Positions 51,590 through 60,864 of a DNA stretch of 64,000 nt are shown here, piece by piece; the first letter of the stretch is position 1; every line of letters starts with the position of its first letter. The DNA is from Serinicoccus chungangensis. GTDB lineage: Bacteria > Actinomycetota > Actinomycetes > Actinomycetales > Dermatophilaceae. Location of the stretch: contig NZ_LQBL01000030.1 in NCBI RefSeq assembly GCF_001483745.1, positions 3,481 to 67,480 of the forward strand, in the 5' to 3' direction. The notes below the pieces were generated by a model. That model was not told the origin of the DNA and searched no databases. It saw only the letters and a list, made by a program, of their open reading frames with translations. The position numbers and the translations under genes were made by a program.

Positions 51590-51897
51590 CGGTATGGCTG
51601 TGGCTGCTCGCCGCGTGCGGGCTGGCCTTCCTCACCAAGCTCAGCGGCTACCTCGTGCCGCACCGGCTGCTCGGCTCGCGCACCCTGGTCCGGGTCTCCG
51701 GGTGCATGACGGTGGGGCTGCTGGCCTCCCTGGTGACGATGAACGTCGTGGCGGACGGCCAGGCGCTCGCCCTGGACTCCCGGGTGCTGGCGCTAGGGGC
51801 GGCCGTGGTCGCCCTGCTCCTGCGGGCGCCCTTCCTGCTCGTCGTCGTCGTGGGCGCGGCGGCCGCGGCGCTCGGCCGGCTCGCGGGACTACCGTGA
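51586..51897 (+). CDS. azlD: AzlD domain protein, small subunit of branched-chain amino acid exporter
   Basis: A 103-residue protein with four hydrophobic segments (VWLWLLAACGLAFLTKLSGY, MTVGLLASLVTMNVVADGQA, VLALGAAVVALLLRAPFLLV). It matches AzlD in size and topology. The ATG overlaps the azlC stop (ATGA). If azlC is really broken, this subunit would have no partner in the locus. Confidence 0.9.
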   Translation: MTVWLWLLAACGLAFLTKLSGYLVPHRLLGSRTLVRVSGCMTVGLLASLVTMNVVADGQALALDSRVLALGAAVVALLLRAPFLLVVVVGAAAAALGRLAGLP

Positions 51898-51902
51898 CCG
51901 GC

Positions 51903-52901
51903 ATGACCCGCCGCAGTCGCTCCTGCGGCACGCCCTGGCTCTTGCTCCTCCTGGGCGGGCTGTGGGTGCTGGTGCCCGCGTGGATCTGGCCCACCCGGGC
52001 GGGGGTGCTGCTGGCCGGGCACCCGGCCTACCCCGTCGCCGTCTCGCTCGCCGCGGTCGTCGGCGTCCTGCTGCTCGCCGCCGGGCTCCGCAGCAGCCGG
52101 GCCCGGGGCAGGAGCGGGACCAGGGACGTCACCCCTCCCCCCGGGCAGCCGCGGCGCCGAGGGCACTGGCTGCGGGTGGTGGGACGCGTGGCGGCGGTCG
52201 CGACGAGCGTCCTCGTGCTGGGGGTCCTCGCCTGGCTGCGGCCCTTCGGCGCCAGCTCGCAGGCCGTCGCCCTCGTGGAGGGCACGTCCGAGGTCGCGGT
52301 GACCGACTCCGCCACGCGGATCACGCTCACCCCGGCGGGCGAGGCACCGGCGGACGGGCTCGTCTTCCAACCGGGCGCGCGGGTCGACCCCCGGGCCTAC
52401 CTCCCGCTGCTCACCCGGATCGCCGCGGACGGCCACCTGGTCGTCGTCGTCAAGCAGCCCTTCGACATCGGCTTCGCCGCGGCGGGGGCGCCGGGGGCGG
52501 TCATCGAGGACCATCCCGGGATCGGAACCTGGGTCACCGCCGGACACAGCCTCGGCGGCGTCGTCGCCTCGACGTATGCCGCCGACCACCCCGACGAGAT
52601 CGACGGCCTGCTGCTCTGGGCGTCCTACCCGCTGGACGACCTGAGCGGGCGGGAGGACCTGGCCGTCGCCACGGTGTCCGGCAGCGAGGACGGGCTCGCC
52701 ACCCCGGCCGACATCGAGGCCAGCCTGGCCGACCTGCCGCCGGACACGCAGGTGGTCGAGGTCGCCGGCGGGATCCACGCCTTCTTCGGCGACTACGGCG
52801 AGCAGCCGGGCGACGGCATACCGGGGATCAGCCGGGCGCAGGCGCAGGCGGAGATCGTCGAGGCCAGCCTGGCCCTGATGGACGCCGCGGGCGCGCCTTG
52901 A
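51903..52901 (+). CDS. membrane-anchored alpha/beta hydrolase
   Basis: A 332-residue protein with N-terminal hydrophobic helices (WLLLLLGGLWVLVPAWIW, VAVSLAAVVGVLLLAAGL) and a third near 100 (VGRVAAVATSVLVLGVLAWL), followed by an extracellular alpha/beta hydrolase domain. The nucleophile elbow is TAGHSLGGVVAS; the likely catalytic His is in GGIHAFFGDYG. The ATG at 51903 is used; a GTG at 51894 would overlap the azlD stop. Substrate unknown. Confidence 0.82.
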   Translation: MTRRSRSCGTPWLLLLLGGLWVLVPAWIWPTRAGVLLAGHPAYPVAVSLAAVVGVLLLAAGLRSSRARGRSGTRDVTPPPGQPRRRGHWLRVVGRVAAVATSVLVLGVLAWLRPFGASSQAVALVEGTSEVAVTDSATRITLTPAGEAPADGLVFQPGARVDPRAYLPLLTRIAADGHLVVVVKQPFDIGFAAAGAPGAVIEDHPGIGTWVTAGHSLGGVVASTYAADHPDEIDGLLLWASYPLDDLSGREDLAVATVSGSEDGLATPADIEASLADLPPDTQVVEVAGGIHAFFGDYGEQPGDGIPGISRAQAQAEIVEASLALMDAAGAP

Positions 52902-53066
52902 CCGGGCGACTGGCCCGCTGACCTGCCCCGTCACCCCACCTCGCCTGGATAGGGTGGAGGGGACCGCCCGGCGCCGTGCAGGCTGAGGGGACGGTCGCCG
53001 TGGGTTCTGCGTCCATGTCGGGCCACGACCCACCGGTTGGACCACACGTCATACCTGAGGAGCCCC

Positions 53067-54629
53067 ATGGATCTCGCCGGTCCCGTCCTGATCGTCGCGT
53101 TCGTCGTCATCGTCCTGGTCGTCCTGGGGGTGGTGGCCTTCGTCTACGCCAAGGTGCGGTTCAAGATCGCCACCCCCGACGAGGCGCTCATCATCACCGG
53201 TCGCAAGAGCGGCACCCCCGTCATCAACCCCGAGACCGGCGACGAGACCACCGACCTGTCCGGCCAGCGGGTGGTCATCGGCGGCGGCACGTTCGTCAAG
53301 CCCATCTTCGAGCAGGTGGCGCGGCTGTCGCTGGCCTCGCAGAGCTTCCCGGTCACCGCCGAGGACGCCACCACCAAGAGCGGGGTCGGGGTGACCCTGC
53401 GCAGCATCGCCGTCGTCAAGGTGGGGGGCACCGAGCGCATGGTGCGGGCGGCCGCGCAGCGCTTCGCGGGGCGCAGCCAGGAGCAGGTCATCGAGCAGCA
53501 GACCAGTGAGGTGCTGGTCGGTGTGCTGCGCACCATCGCGGGCACGCTGACGGTGGAGTCGATCCTCTACGAGCGGCAGGACTTCTCCAAGGAGGTCAAG
53601 GACATCGCCGTGCCGATGCTGGCCGAGCGCGGGCTCATCCTGGAGAACTTCGAGATCCAGACGGTCGAGGACTCCGGCGACTACATCCGCAACCTGGGCC
53701 GGCCGCGCGCCGCCGCGGTCGCCCGGGACGCCGAGATCGCCGAGGCGCAGGCCCGGCAGGAGAGCACCGAGCGCTCCAACGAGTCGGCCGTGCAGATCGC
53801 GGAGTCCGACAAGGCGCTGGCGCTGCGCAACGCGCAGATCGCCCGCGAGACCGCGCAGGCCGAGGCCGAGGCCGGGGCGGCGAAGGAACGCGCTGAGGCC
53901 GAGGCGCAGCAGTCGGTGCTCGTCGAGCAGGAGCAGGTGGCCCAGCGCCGGGCGGCGCTGCGCGAGCAGGAGCTGCAGACCGAGGTCCGCAAGCCGGCCG
54001 AGGCGCGCAAGTACGAGGCGGCCCAGGAGGCCGACGCCCGCAAGTACGCCGCGGAGCAGGAGGCCGAGGCCGCCAAGACCACGGCCATCCGCAAGGCGGA
54101 GGCCGAGGCGCAGCGCACGACCGCGCAGGCCGACGCGGAGGCCGCAGCCCTGCGGGCCCGCGCCGAGGCCGCGCTGGTCGAGCAGCAGCGGAACGCGGAG
54201 GGTGCGCTGGCGCAGGCCCGCGCCGAGGCCGACGGGGTGCAGGCGCGCGGTGAGGCCGAGGCGGCCGCCGAGCGGGCCAAGGGCGAGGCGCGCGGTGCCG
54301 CGATCAAGGCTGAGGCCGACGCCTACCAGACCTTCCCCGAGTCGGCGCGCCTGCAGATGGTGCTCGACGCGCTGCCCAAGATGGCCCAGCCCTACGCCGA
54401 CGCCCTCGGCAGCATCGACGACATCACCGTCATCGACCGCGACGGCGCCTCCCGGCTCTCCGGCCAGGTCTCGACCGGGGTCCAGGAGCTGGCGAAGCAG
54501 CTGAAGTCGCAGACCGGCATCGACCTGCTGCAGATGCTGCGCAGCGGGCGGTCGGCCGACGACCGGCCGGCGGACGAGGTCGTCCCGTCGGCCACGGTCG
54601 ACACGGCGGACAGCACCGTCGACGGCTGA
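53067..54629 (+). CDS. flotillin family protein (SPFH/PHB domain)
   Basis: A 520-residue protein with an N-terminal membrane helix (VLIVAFVVIVLVVLGVVAFV), an SPFH domain (about 30-200; KIATPDEALIITGRKSGT, QEQVIEQQTSEVLVGVLRTI) and a long EA-rich coiled coil (about 215-430) with many AEAEA repeats. Flotillins scaffold membrane microdomains. The C-terminal 80 residues include ESARLQMVLDALPKMAQPY, a family block. GAGGAGCCCC precedes the ATG at 53067. No NfeD gene is adjacent. Confidence 0.93.
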   Translation: MDLAGPVLIVAFVVIVLVVLGVVAFVYAKVRFKIATPDEALIITGRKSGTPVINPETGDETTDLSGQRVVIGGGTFVKPIFEQVARLSLASQSFPVTAEDATTKSGVGVTLRSIAVVKVGGTERMVRAAAQRFAGRSQEQVIEQQTSEVLVGVLRTIAGTLTVESILYERQDFSKEVKDIAVPMLAERGLILENFEIQTVEDSGDYIRNLGRPRAAAVARDAEIAEAQARQESTERSNESAVQIAESDKALALRNAQIARETAQAEAEAGAAKERAEAEAQQSVLVEQEQVAQRRAALREQELQTEVRKPAEARKYEAAQEADARKYAAEQEAEAAKTTAIRKAEAEAQRTTAQADAEAAALRARAEAALVEQQRNAEGALAQARAEADGVQARGEAEAAAERAKGEARGAAIKAEADAYQTFPESARLQMVLDALPKMAQPYADALGSIDDITVIDRDGASRLSGQVSTGVQELAKQLKSQTGIDLLQMLRSGRSADDRPADEVVPSATVDTADSTVDG

Positions 54630-54712
54630 CCGGGCGGTCCGTCGCGCGGACGCGTCGACGCCTCCGGTGACACGGGCCCCGGCCCGGGCCGACGAGGCCT
54701 GAAGGAGGGTCC

Positions 54713-56050
54713 ATGGAGAGGACGGACGAGCCCGACCTGGCCGCGCTCGTGCGCCAGGAGGACCTGCGCGCGGTCCGGGAGCGCCTGCTCGAGCTGGACC
54801 TGCCCGTGCTGCTCGACGAGCTCGAGCGGTTGGACGCCCGGGCCCGGGCCGTGGCATACCGGATGCTGCCGAGAGCGGCGTCGGTGCGGGTCTTCGAGCT
54901 GCTCGCTCCCGCGCTGCAGAGCGAGCTCCTGACGCAGCTGCGCTCCCAGGACGTCGGGCTCCTCGTGGCCGAGCTGGACCCGGACGACCGGGCCTCGTTG
55001 CTGGACGAGCTGCCCACGTCGGTGGCCCGGGAGCTGCTCACGGGCCTGGAGCCGGACGAACGCCGCATGACCCTCGCCGTGCTCGGCTACCCGCCGGAGT
55101 CGGTGGGTCGCCGCATGACCCCGGAGGTCCTCTCCCTGCCGCTCGGCATCACCGTGGCCGACGCCCTGGTGCAGGTCCGGGAGGGGGCGGACGCGGCGGA
55201 GACGATCTACATGCTGCCCGTGGTCGACCCGGGTCGGGTGGTCGTCGGCGTGGTGTCGCTGCGGCGCCTGCTGGTCACCGACCCCGAGACGGTCGTCGAC
55301 GCCGTCATGTCGGCGCCCATCACGGTCACCGCGACCCTGGACCAGGAGGTCGCCGCCCGGTCGGTCCGCGACCACGGCGCGCTCGCGGTGCCGGTCGTCG
55401 ACGCCGAGGACCGACTGCTGGGGGTGCTCACCGTGGACGACGCCATGCGCATCCTGGAGCTGGAGGAGTCCGAGGACGTCGCCCGCTCGGGGGGCACCGT
55501 GCCCACCGGCCGTCCCTACCTCTCCACGTCGGTGTGGCGCCTGGTCCGCAGCCGAGTCGCCTGGCTGCTGATCCTCATCGTCGCCGCCGCTCTGACCGTC
55601 AACGTCCTCGACTACTTCGAGGACACGCTCGCCCGGGTCGTCACGCTGGCGCTCTTTGTCCCCCTGCTCATCGGCACCGGCGGCAACGTGGGCGCCCAGT
55701 CCGCGACGACCGTCATCCGCGCTCTCGCGCTGGACGAGGTGCGCACCCGGGACGTCGGCCGGGTCCTGGTCCGGGAGGTGGCGGTCGGCGTTCTCCTGGG
55801 CGGTGCGCTGGCGCTGCTCGCGTTCCTGCCGTCGGCCTGGCTGGCCGGGGTCGACATCGCCGTCGTGCTCGCCATCTCGTTGGTGGCGGTGTGCACCCTG
55901 GCGGCGGGCGCCGGTGGCGTCATCCCCATCGTCGCGCGCCGCCTGGGGGTCGACCCGGCGGTGATCAGCGCGCCCTTCATCACCACGTTCGTGGACGCCA
56001 CCGGGCTCGTCGTCTACTTCCTGGTCGCCGGGCTGGTCCTGGGGCTGTAG
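54713..56050 (+). CDS. mgtE: magnesium transporter MgtE
   Basis: A 445-residue transporter. An N-domain of helical hairpins (about 1-125; LDLPVLLDELERLDARARAV) and two CBS domains (about 130-255; MTPEVLSLPLGITVADALV, VPVVDAEDRLLGVLTVDDAM) sense magnesium. Five membrane helices follow, with the conserved pore segments PLLIGTGGNVGAQSATTVIR and ISAPFITTFVDATGLVVYF. GAAGGAGGGTCC precedes the ATG. No M-box riboswitch is visible in the 83-base gap upstream. Confidence 0.95.
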   Translation: MERTDEPDLAALVRQEDLRAVRERLLELDLPVLLDELERLDARARAVAYRMLPRAASVRVFELLAPALQSELLTQLRSQDVGLLVAELDPDDRASLLDELPTSVARELLTGLEPDERRMTLAVLGYPPESVGRRMTPEVLSLPLGITVADALVQVREGADAAETIYMLPVVDPGRVVVGVVSLRRLLVTDPETVVDAVMSAPITVTATLDQEVAARSVRDHGALAVPVVDAEDRLLGVLTVDDAMRILELEESEDVARSGGTVPTGRPYLSTSVWRLVRSRVAWLLILIVAAALTVNVLDYFEDTLARVVTLALFVPLLIGTGGNVGAQSATTVIRALALDEVRTRDVGRVLVREVAVGVLLGGALALLAFLPSAWLAGVDIAVVLAISLVAVCTLAAGAGGVIPIVARRLGVDPAVISAPFITTFVDATGLVVYFLVAGLVLGL

Positions 56051-56059
56051 GCGGGTCGG

Positions 56060-58357
56060 TCACTCCAGTGACAGACCCAGCTCGGCGAGCACCCGGTCGC
56101 TGACCACCGCGGACCCTCCCACGACGTAGATCGCCGAGAGGGTGAGCCGGTCCAGGGCGGCGGCGGTGCGTCCGGGCACCGTGGTCTCCCGGGTGAGCAG
56201 CAGGGGAGCGTCCTGGCGCCCCGCCCGTGCGGCGGCCACCAGCGCGTCGGGGTATGCGGTGCCCGAGGTCACGTAGGCGCGGCTGGTGCCGGCGGGGTAG
56301 AGCTGGGCGACGGACTGGGCGGTGGCGTACCGGTCGGCGCCGGACACCCGGGTGAAGCCACCGGTGTCGCTGAAGCTGCCGGCGGCCCGTGCCGTGGCCC
56401 CCGAGACCGCCGCATCGCCGCCCAGCACGATGACCTGGCCGGGGGAGAGGCGTCGCAGCTGCTCGGCGACCACGGGGGGGAGCGACGTCGGGCGGGTGAG
56501 CAGCAGCGGTGCTCCCTGGCGGGCGGCCAGGGCGGCGCCGGAGAGCGCGTCGGGGTAGTCCTGCCCGCTGGCCAGGTAGACCCGCGGGACGTCCGGCGGG
56601 TAGTGCGCGGCGACGGTGGCCGCCACGTGGTAGCGGTCGGCGCCACCCAGCCGCTGCACCTCCCCGCTCGAGGAGTATGCCGCCAGCTGGGAGACGACCG
56701 TGTCGGAGACGGCCGCCGAGCCCCCGACCACGACGATGCGCCCCGGCTGCAGTCGGGCCAGCGCCTGGGCGGTCGACGACGACAGCGACGCCGGGTCGGT
56801 GATGAGCAGGGGCGCGTCGCGGACCCCGCTGCGGGCTGCCGCGGTGAGGGCGTCGGGGAAGTCGCGACCGGAGGCGATGTAGGCGGTGGAGACCCCCACC
56901 GGCCAGGCACGCGCCACGGCGGCGCTCGTGGCATACCGGTCCGCGCCCGCGATGCGGGTGGCAGGTCGCACCGTGGGCTCGGCGACGAAGGTGAAGTAGT
57001 GCGAGGACAACCCGTTGCGGTGGGTCGGGTACGGGCGGGCGAAACGCAGGTCAGGGCCGGTCACGTCGCGGTAGGTGTAGCGCCCCGCGGAGGTGTAGCC
57101 CTCGATCCGGGCCCTCACGACGCGGCCACCGAAGGCCCCGAACCCGTCGCGCTGCAGCACCTGCACCCGTTCCACCCAGGAGATGCCGAAGGTCGACTCC
57201 AGGGTGCTCACGGGCAGCTCTGCGGTCCAGGTGTGGCGGGCGTTGCCGGCGACGCCGTCGTAGGCGTCCGGGTGGGCACGCAGGTAGGGGTGCGCCGCTG
57301 AGCCTGGTGCGGTGTGCCCGCCCGAGGAGGAGGAGAACATCGTCGTGGCCAGCGCCCGGCCGGTGCCGAACGGGTAGCTGAGCACCTGGCCCGCCGTGGC
57401 GCCGACCGCGGCGTCGGTGTTGGGGTGCTCGTAGGAGGTGATCCCACCGCCGCTGGTCCGCACCCCTCTGCCCCGGTAGACCTGGCAGGCCACCGTGTCG
57501 CACGTGTCGTAGATCGCCGTCCCACCCACCCCACGGGCGGCATACGTCCGCGCGCTCACGGCCTGGCTGCGCAGGGCGGCGGCGTGGAAAGAGGCGGGCA
57601 TCTCCGAGGCCACGACCGAGCGCAGGTACGACTGCATCGGCAACCGGTTGACCGTCTGGAGGGTGGACGTGCCGGTGTGCACCGCCGTGAGTGCGCCGCG
57701 GTAGATCCGCCGGGAACCGTCGGGCAGGAAGAGGTCGACCGTGCCCTCGGTCGGGGAGCTGAAGGTCAGCGGGCAGGCGCGGGTGAGACCCGCCGGCCAG
57801 GTGGTCGACCACACCCCGTCGACCCGGCCCTGCAGGGTGCAGCTCCTCGACGAGGTGCCCGTCGCCGTCACCCGCCACTGGGCGCGACCGGAGGGCAGGG
57901 CATACGTCGTGGTGCTGGTGGCGGCGTTGCCGACCCGGAGGCCGGAGCGGTGGGCCACCCGGGTCACCCCGTCGTCGTCGACGGTGATGCCGACGCGGAT
58001 GGGCCCGAAGGTGAGCGTGTCCAGGCGGGTGCCCGGGTAGTAGTAGCTCAGGATCTGGCCGTGGGTCAGCCCGGCGAGGCCGGCTCCGTGCGCGCCGTAC
58101 TGGGACATGCCGATGCCGTGGCCGAAACCGCGTCCGCTGATGGTGTACGACCCGTCCACGGGGCGGCGGTAGACCTCGGCGCCTGGCTGGGGAGGGGGCA
58201 GCTGGGACAGGACCGGTGCTGCAGCCGACACTGCGGGCGACACCGCCGGACGCGCAGCACCAGCACTGTCGGCCTGGGCAGGGACCTGCCCCAGCGCGAG
58301 GGCCAGCGCGGAGCCAGCCACCACCACGGCTGTCGAGAACCGTCGAAGGAGCATCAT
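56060..58357 (-). CDS. secreted SpoIID/LytB-domain protein with Cwb2 repeats
   Basis: A 765-residue exported protein. After a signal peptide (MMLLRRFSTAVVVAGSALAL) comes the GFGHGIGMSQYGAHG block, then a SpoIID/LytB domain (about 215-420) with LRSVVASEMPASFHAAALRS and QAVSARTYAA, where the conserved Glu is expected to be catalytic. Three Cwb2 repeats fill residues about 475-765 (IAGADRYATSAAVARA, LGGADRYHVAAT, VSGADRYATAQSV). SpoIID is a lytic transglycosylase; a wall-remodelling role is likely. The ATG at 58357 follows AAGGAGTCC. Its stop faces mgtE. Confidence 0.92.
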   Translation of the reverse strand: MMLLRRFSTAVVVAGSALALALGQVPAQADSAGAARPAVSPAVSAAAPVLSQLPPPQPGAEVYRRPVDGSYTISGRGFGHGIGMSQYGAHGAGLAGLTHGQILSYYYPGTRLDTLTFGPIRVGITVDDDGVTRVAHRSGLRVGNAATSTTTYALPSGRAQWRVTATGTSSRSCTLQGRVDGVWSTTWPAGLTRACPLTFSSPTEGTVDLFLPDGSRRIYRGALTAVHTGTSTLQTVNRLPMQSYLRSVVASEMPASFHAAALRSQAVSARTYAARGVGGTAIYDTCDTVACQVYRGRGVRTSGGGITSYEHPNTDAAVGATAGQVLSYPFGTGRALATTMFSSSSGGHTAPGSAAHPYLRAHPDAYDGVAGNARHTWTAELPVSTLESTFGISWVERVQVLQRDGFGAFGGRVVRARIEGYTSAGRYTYRDVTGPDLRFARPYPTHRNGLSSHYFTFVAEPTVRPATRIAGADRYATSAAVARAWPVGVSTAYIASGRDFPDALTAAARSGVRDAPLLITDPASLSSSTAQALARLQPGRIVVVGGSAAVSDTVVSQLAAYSSSGEVQRLGGADRYHVAATVAAHYPPDVPRVYLASGQDYPDALSGAALAARQGAPLLLTRPTSLPPVVAEQLRRLSPGQVIVLGGDAAVSGATARAAGSFSDTGGFTRVSGADRYATAQSVAQLYPAGTSRAYVTSGTAYPDALVAAARAGRQDAPLLLTRETTVPGRTAAALDRLTLSAIYVVGGSAVVSDRVLAELGLSLE

Positions 58358-58510
58358 GGACTCCTTGTCCTCCCGGCGGCCCACGAGGTCGCCGATCTCC
58401 TCAGTGTGGCACTCCGCGCCCAGGATGGACAGAGCCTGTGCGGGACCGAACCTGCACCACCCTCTCGAGGTGCGTTCGGCGAGCTCAGGGGCCCGACCGG
58501 CCGGCGGGTA

Positions 58511-59317
58511 TCAGCGCAGGTGGCTTGCCCCGTTGAGGTCCAGGACCGCCCCCGAGGCCCACTCCGCCCGCGGATCGGCGAGGGCGAGCACGGCATCGGC
58601 GACCTCGTGCGGCTGAGCGACCCGGCCGAACGGGCTCTGCGCCTTCGTGGCGGCCCCCCGGTCCCCGGCCAGCGCATACCCGGCCATCTCGGTCTCGATG
58701 AAGCCCGGTGCCACCGAGGTCACCGCGATCCCGTGCCTCCCCAGCCGGATCGCCATCGACTGGCCGAAGGAGTGCAGGCCGGCCTTGCTCGCGCCGTAGG
58801 CCGGGATGTCCGGCTCGCCCCGGTAGGCACCGCGGCTGCCGATGTTGACGATCCGACCCACCGGGACGCCGTCCGCGGGCCGCACGTCGATCATATGGCG
58901 CGCCACCTGCCAGGTCAGGTGGGCCGGGCCGAGCAGATTGGTCTCCAGGGTGCGCCGCCAGATCTCCACCCACTCGGGGTATGCCGTCTCCTCCAGCGGG
59001 TGGTCGCCGCGCCGGCTCCCACCCTCCGACGGTGCGGCGAGCATCGCCGCGTTGTTGACCAGGACGTCGACCCGGCCCAGGGCCTCGACCGCCTCGGTCG
59101 CCAGCCGCTCGACGGCGTCCGGGTCGGCGAGGTCTGCCTGCACGACGGCGTGACCGTCACCCGGGAGGGAGCGGCATACCTCGTGCGCGGCCTCGTCGCT
59201 GCCCAGGTAGTGGACGACCGCCCGGTCGCCGCGCGCAGCGAAGGCGCGGGCCACCGCCGCCCCCACACCTCGGGAGGACCCGGTGACCAGGACGCCGCGG
59301 GAGGGGTGGGAGCTCAT
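58511..59317 (-). CDS. short-chain dehydrogenase/reductase
   Basis: A 268-residue SDR oxidoreductase. The cofactor motif is LVTGSSRGVGAAVARAF (TGxxxGxG), the structural motif VLVNNAAML, and the catalytic Ser/Tyr/Lys in IVNIGSRGAY and PAYGASKAG. The C-terminal PGFIETEM and GAVLDLNGASHLR fit the classical SDR group. Cofactor and substrate cannot be told. An inserted loop (EGGSRRGDHPLEETAYPEW, about 97-115) is longer than usual. It lies next to tRNA-Ala on the same strand. Confidence 0.92.
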   Translation of the reverse strand: MSSHPSRGVLVTGSSRGVGAAVARAFAARGDRAVVHYLGSDEAAHEVCRSLPGDGHAVVQADLADPDAVERLATEAVEALGRVDVLVNNAAMLAAPSEGGSRRGDHPLEETAYPEWVEIWRRTLETNLLGPAHLTWQVARHMIDVRPADGVPVGRIVNIGSRGAYRGEPDIPAYGASKAGLHSFGQSMAIRLGRHGIAVTSVAPGFIETEMAGYALAGDRGAATKAQSPFGRVAQPHEVADAVLALADPRAEWASGAVLDLNGASHLR

Positions 59318-59358
59318 CCGACCATCCTGTCACCCACCGGAGGGAGGCGCCCATGACG

Positions 59359-59389
59359 CAGGCCCTCCCCGCGGTGCGGGAAGGGCCTG
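59359..59389 (-). terminator. terminator downstream of tRNA-Ala
   Basis: A 14 bp stem with one mismatch (CAGGCCCTCCCCGC with 59376-59389) and a 3-base loop, 13 bases beyond the tRNA 3' end on the minus strand. Confidence 0.75.
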
Positions 59390-59402
59390 TGCCGTCACTC
59401 GG

Positions 59403-59475
59403 TGGAGGCGACCGGACTCGAACCGACAACCCTCTGCTTGCAAAGCAGATGCGCTACCAATTGCGCCACGCCCCC
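59403..59475 (-). tRNA. tRNA-Ala (anticodon TGC)
   Basis: A 73-base tRNA on the minus strand. Acceptor GGGGGCG with CGCCTCC (one G-U), D arm GGCGCAATTGGTAGCGC, anticodon loop TTTGCAA (TGC) on stem CTGCT/AGCAG, and T arm GTCGGTTCGAGTCCGGT. It follows tRNA-Ile and the DLW-39 gene, as near gyrA in other actinobacteria. Confidence 0.95.
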
Positions 59476-59549
59476 GAGGGGTATGAAGTTGTCCGACCGC
59501 CGCGCACCCGCTCCTGCTGGGCGGGAGCCGGGTCCGGCGGGTGGTGGGG

Positions 59550-59681
59550 TTACTGGCCCGGCTGACCGGGCACGTCGTCGGTGGCCTCGGCCCACAGGTC
59601 GCGCTCGGCCTGCTGGTCCTGCATCCGCTTGAGGGCCACGAGGCCGGCGGCGGCGGCGGCCACCATGAGGAGACGCTTCAT
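59550..59681 (-). CDS. DLW-39 family microprotein
   Basis: A 43-residue protein between tRNA-Ile and tRNA-Ala. It starts MKRLLMVAAAAAGLVALKR, a single hydrophobic segment, and continues MQDQQAERDLWAEATDD, containing the DLW motif that names the family. The family is known as a short conserved actinobacterial protein in this location; its function is unknown. The TAA stop is at 59550-59552. It is probably membrane-associated. Confidence 0.88.
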   Translation of the reverse strand: MKRLLMVAAAAAGLVALKRMQDQQAERDLWAEATDDVPGQPGQ

Positions 59682-59724
59682 CTGTCGATCAACTCCTGAT
59701 CTCGGCGACGACGCAGGTGGGTGG

Positions 59725-59798
59725 TGGGCCTAACTGGACTTGAACCAGTGACCTCTGTCTTATCAGGACAGCGCTCTAACCGACTGAGCTATAGGCCC
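59725..59798 (-). tRNA. tRNA-Ile (anticodon GAT)
   Basis: A 74-base tRNA on the minus strand. Acceptor GGGCCTA with TAGGCCC, D arm AGCTCAGTCGGTTAGAGC, anticodon loop CTGATAA (GAT), T arm CACTGGTTCAAGTCCAGTT. CCA is not fully encoded. Confidence 0.95.
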
Positions 59799-59883
59799 GG
59801 GCACGTGCGAGGCACGCGACGGTCGAGATTACCTCACGGCCCGGAGCGCCGCCAAAACACCGACCTCCGGCTCCTCGCACCGA

Positions 59884-59921
59884 TAGCAGGTCTTGAACAC
59901 TATGTAGCAGGTCTACTACAT
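59884..59921 (+). promoter_or_regulatory. candidate operator/promoter of the ABC transporter operon
   Basis: TAGCAGGTCT is directly repeated at 59884-59893 and 59905-59914, 21 bases apart. The second copy lies inside an inverted repeat ATGTAG-N8-CTACAT (59902-59921). A TTGAAC (59893-59898) could be the -35. The ATG at 59929 follows closely, so the mRNA may be leaderless. CTACTA/TAGTAG elements also occur before the stress-protein gene at 61994. Confidence 0.6.
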
Positions 59922-59928
59922 TGGCTCC

Positions 59929-60864
59929 ATGTCGTCCTTACCAGCGGCGATCCACTGCCACGGCCTCACGATGTCCTACGGCGACCACCTGGTCCTCGAC
60001 GGGATCGACCTGGAGGTGCCCCGCGGCCAGGTGGTGGCCCTGCTGGGACCCAACGGCGCGGGCAAGACGACGACGGTCGAGATCCTCGAGGGCTTCCGTC
60101 AGCCCTCCGCCGGCCAGGTCACGGTACTGGGGGAGAACCCGTCGACGGCCCCCGAGTCGTGGCGGTCCCGGGTGGGCGTGGTGCTGCAGAGCTGGCGCGA
60201 CCACGGCACCTGGAAGGTGCGCGACCTCATCGAGGTCATGGGTGGCTACTACGCGCCCTACGCCACCGCGGCCGTGCCCCGTCCCTGGTCGACCGACGAG
60301 CTGCTGACCCGCGTGGGGCTCGCGACCCAGGCCGGCGGCCGCATCGACAAGCTCTCGGGCGGGCAGCGCAGGCGCCTGGACGTGGCCATCGGCCTGGTGG
60401 GCCGGCCCGAGCTGCTCTTCCTGGACGAGCCGACGACCGGCCTGGACCCGGCCGGCCGGCGCGACATCCACGACCTCGTCGCGGACCTCGCCGACCTGCG
60501 GACGACCGTCCTCGTCACCACCCACGACCTCGCGGAGGCGGAGAAGATCGCCGACCGGCTGCTCATCCTGGCCGGGGGTCGCATCGTGGCCGACGGCACC
60601 CCGGACGCGCTGCGCCACCAACTGTCGCGGTCCAGCGAGGTGCGGTGGCGCGACCGGGCGACAGGGCAGGTCACCGTGCACGCGGACGCCGACCCCACGG
60701 CATACCTCGCGCATCTCCTCAGCACCCGTCCGGGCGAGGTCGAGGTGCTCGAGGTGCGCGCGGCCTCCCTGGAGGACATCTACCTCGACATCGTGCGCCG
60801 CTCCGAGACCGACGAGCACGACGGCGCCGACCTACCCACCGCCGCCCTGGAGGCTCTGCGATGA
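59929..60864 (+). CDS. ABC transporter ATP-binding protein
   Basis: A 311-residue ATPase. Walker A is LLGPNGAGKTTTVEIL, Q-loop near VGVVLQSW, signature KLSGGQRRRLDVAIGL, Walker B ELLFLDEPTTGLDP, and the H-loop VTTHDLAEAEK. A C-terminal extension (about 225-311) is typical of drug-export type (DRA/CcmA-like) ATPases. With the next gene it forms an exporter of the ABC-2 type. Substrate unknown. The stop overlaps the permease ATG. Confidence 0.93.
   Translation: MSSLPAAIHCHGLTMSYGDHLVLDGIDLEVPRGQVVALLGPNGAGKTTTVEILEGFRQPSAGQVTVLGENPSTAPESWRSRVGVVLQSWRDHGTWKVRDLIEVMGGYYAPYATAAVPRPWSTDELLTRVGLATQAGGRIDKLSGGQRRRLDVAIGLVGRPELLFLDEPTTGLDPAGRRDIHDLVADLADLRTTVLVTTHDLAEAEKIADRLLILAGGRIVADGTPDALRHQLSRSSEVRWRDRATGQVTVHADADPTAYLAHLLSTRPGEVEVLEVRAASLEDIYLDIVRRSETDEHDGADLPTAALEALR

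Noticed and set aside
54630-54712. Magnesium riboswitch before mgtE
   Set aside because: The gap is 83 bases, too short for an M-box, and no matching conserved segments are visible.
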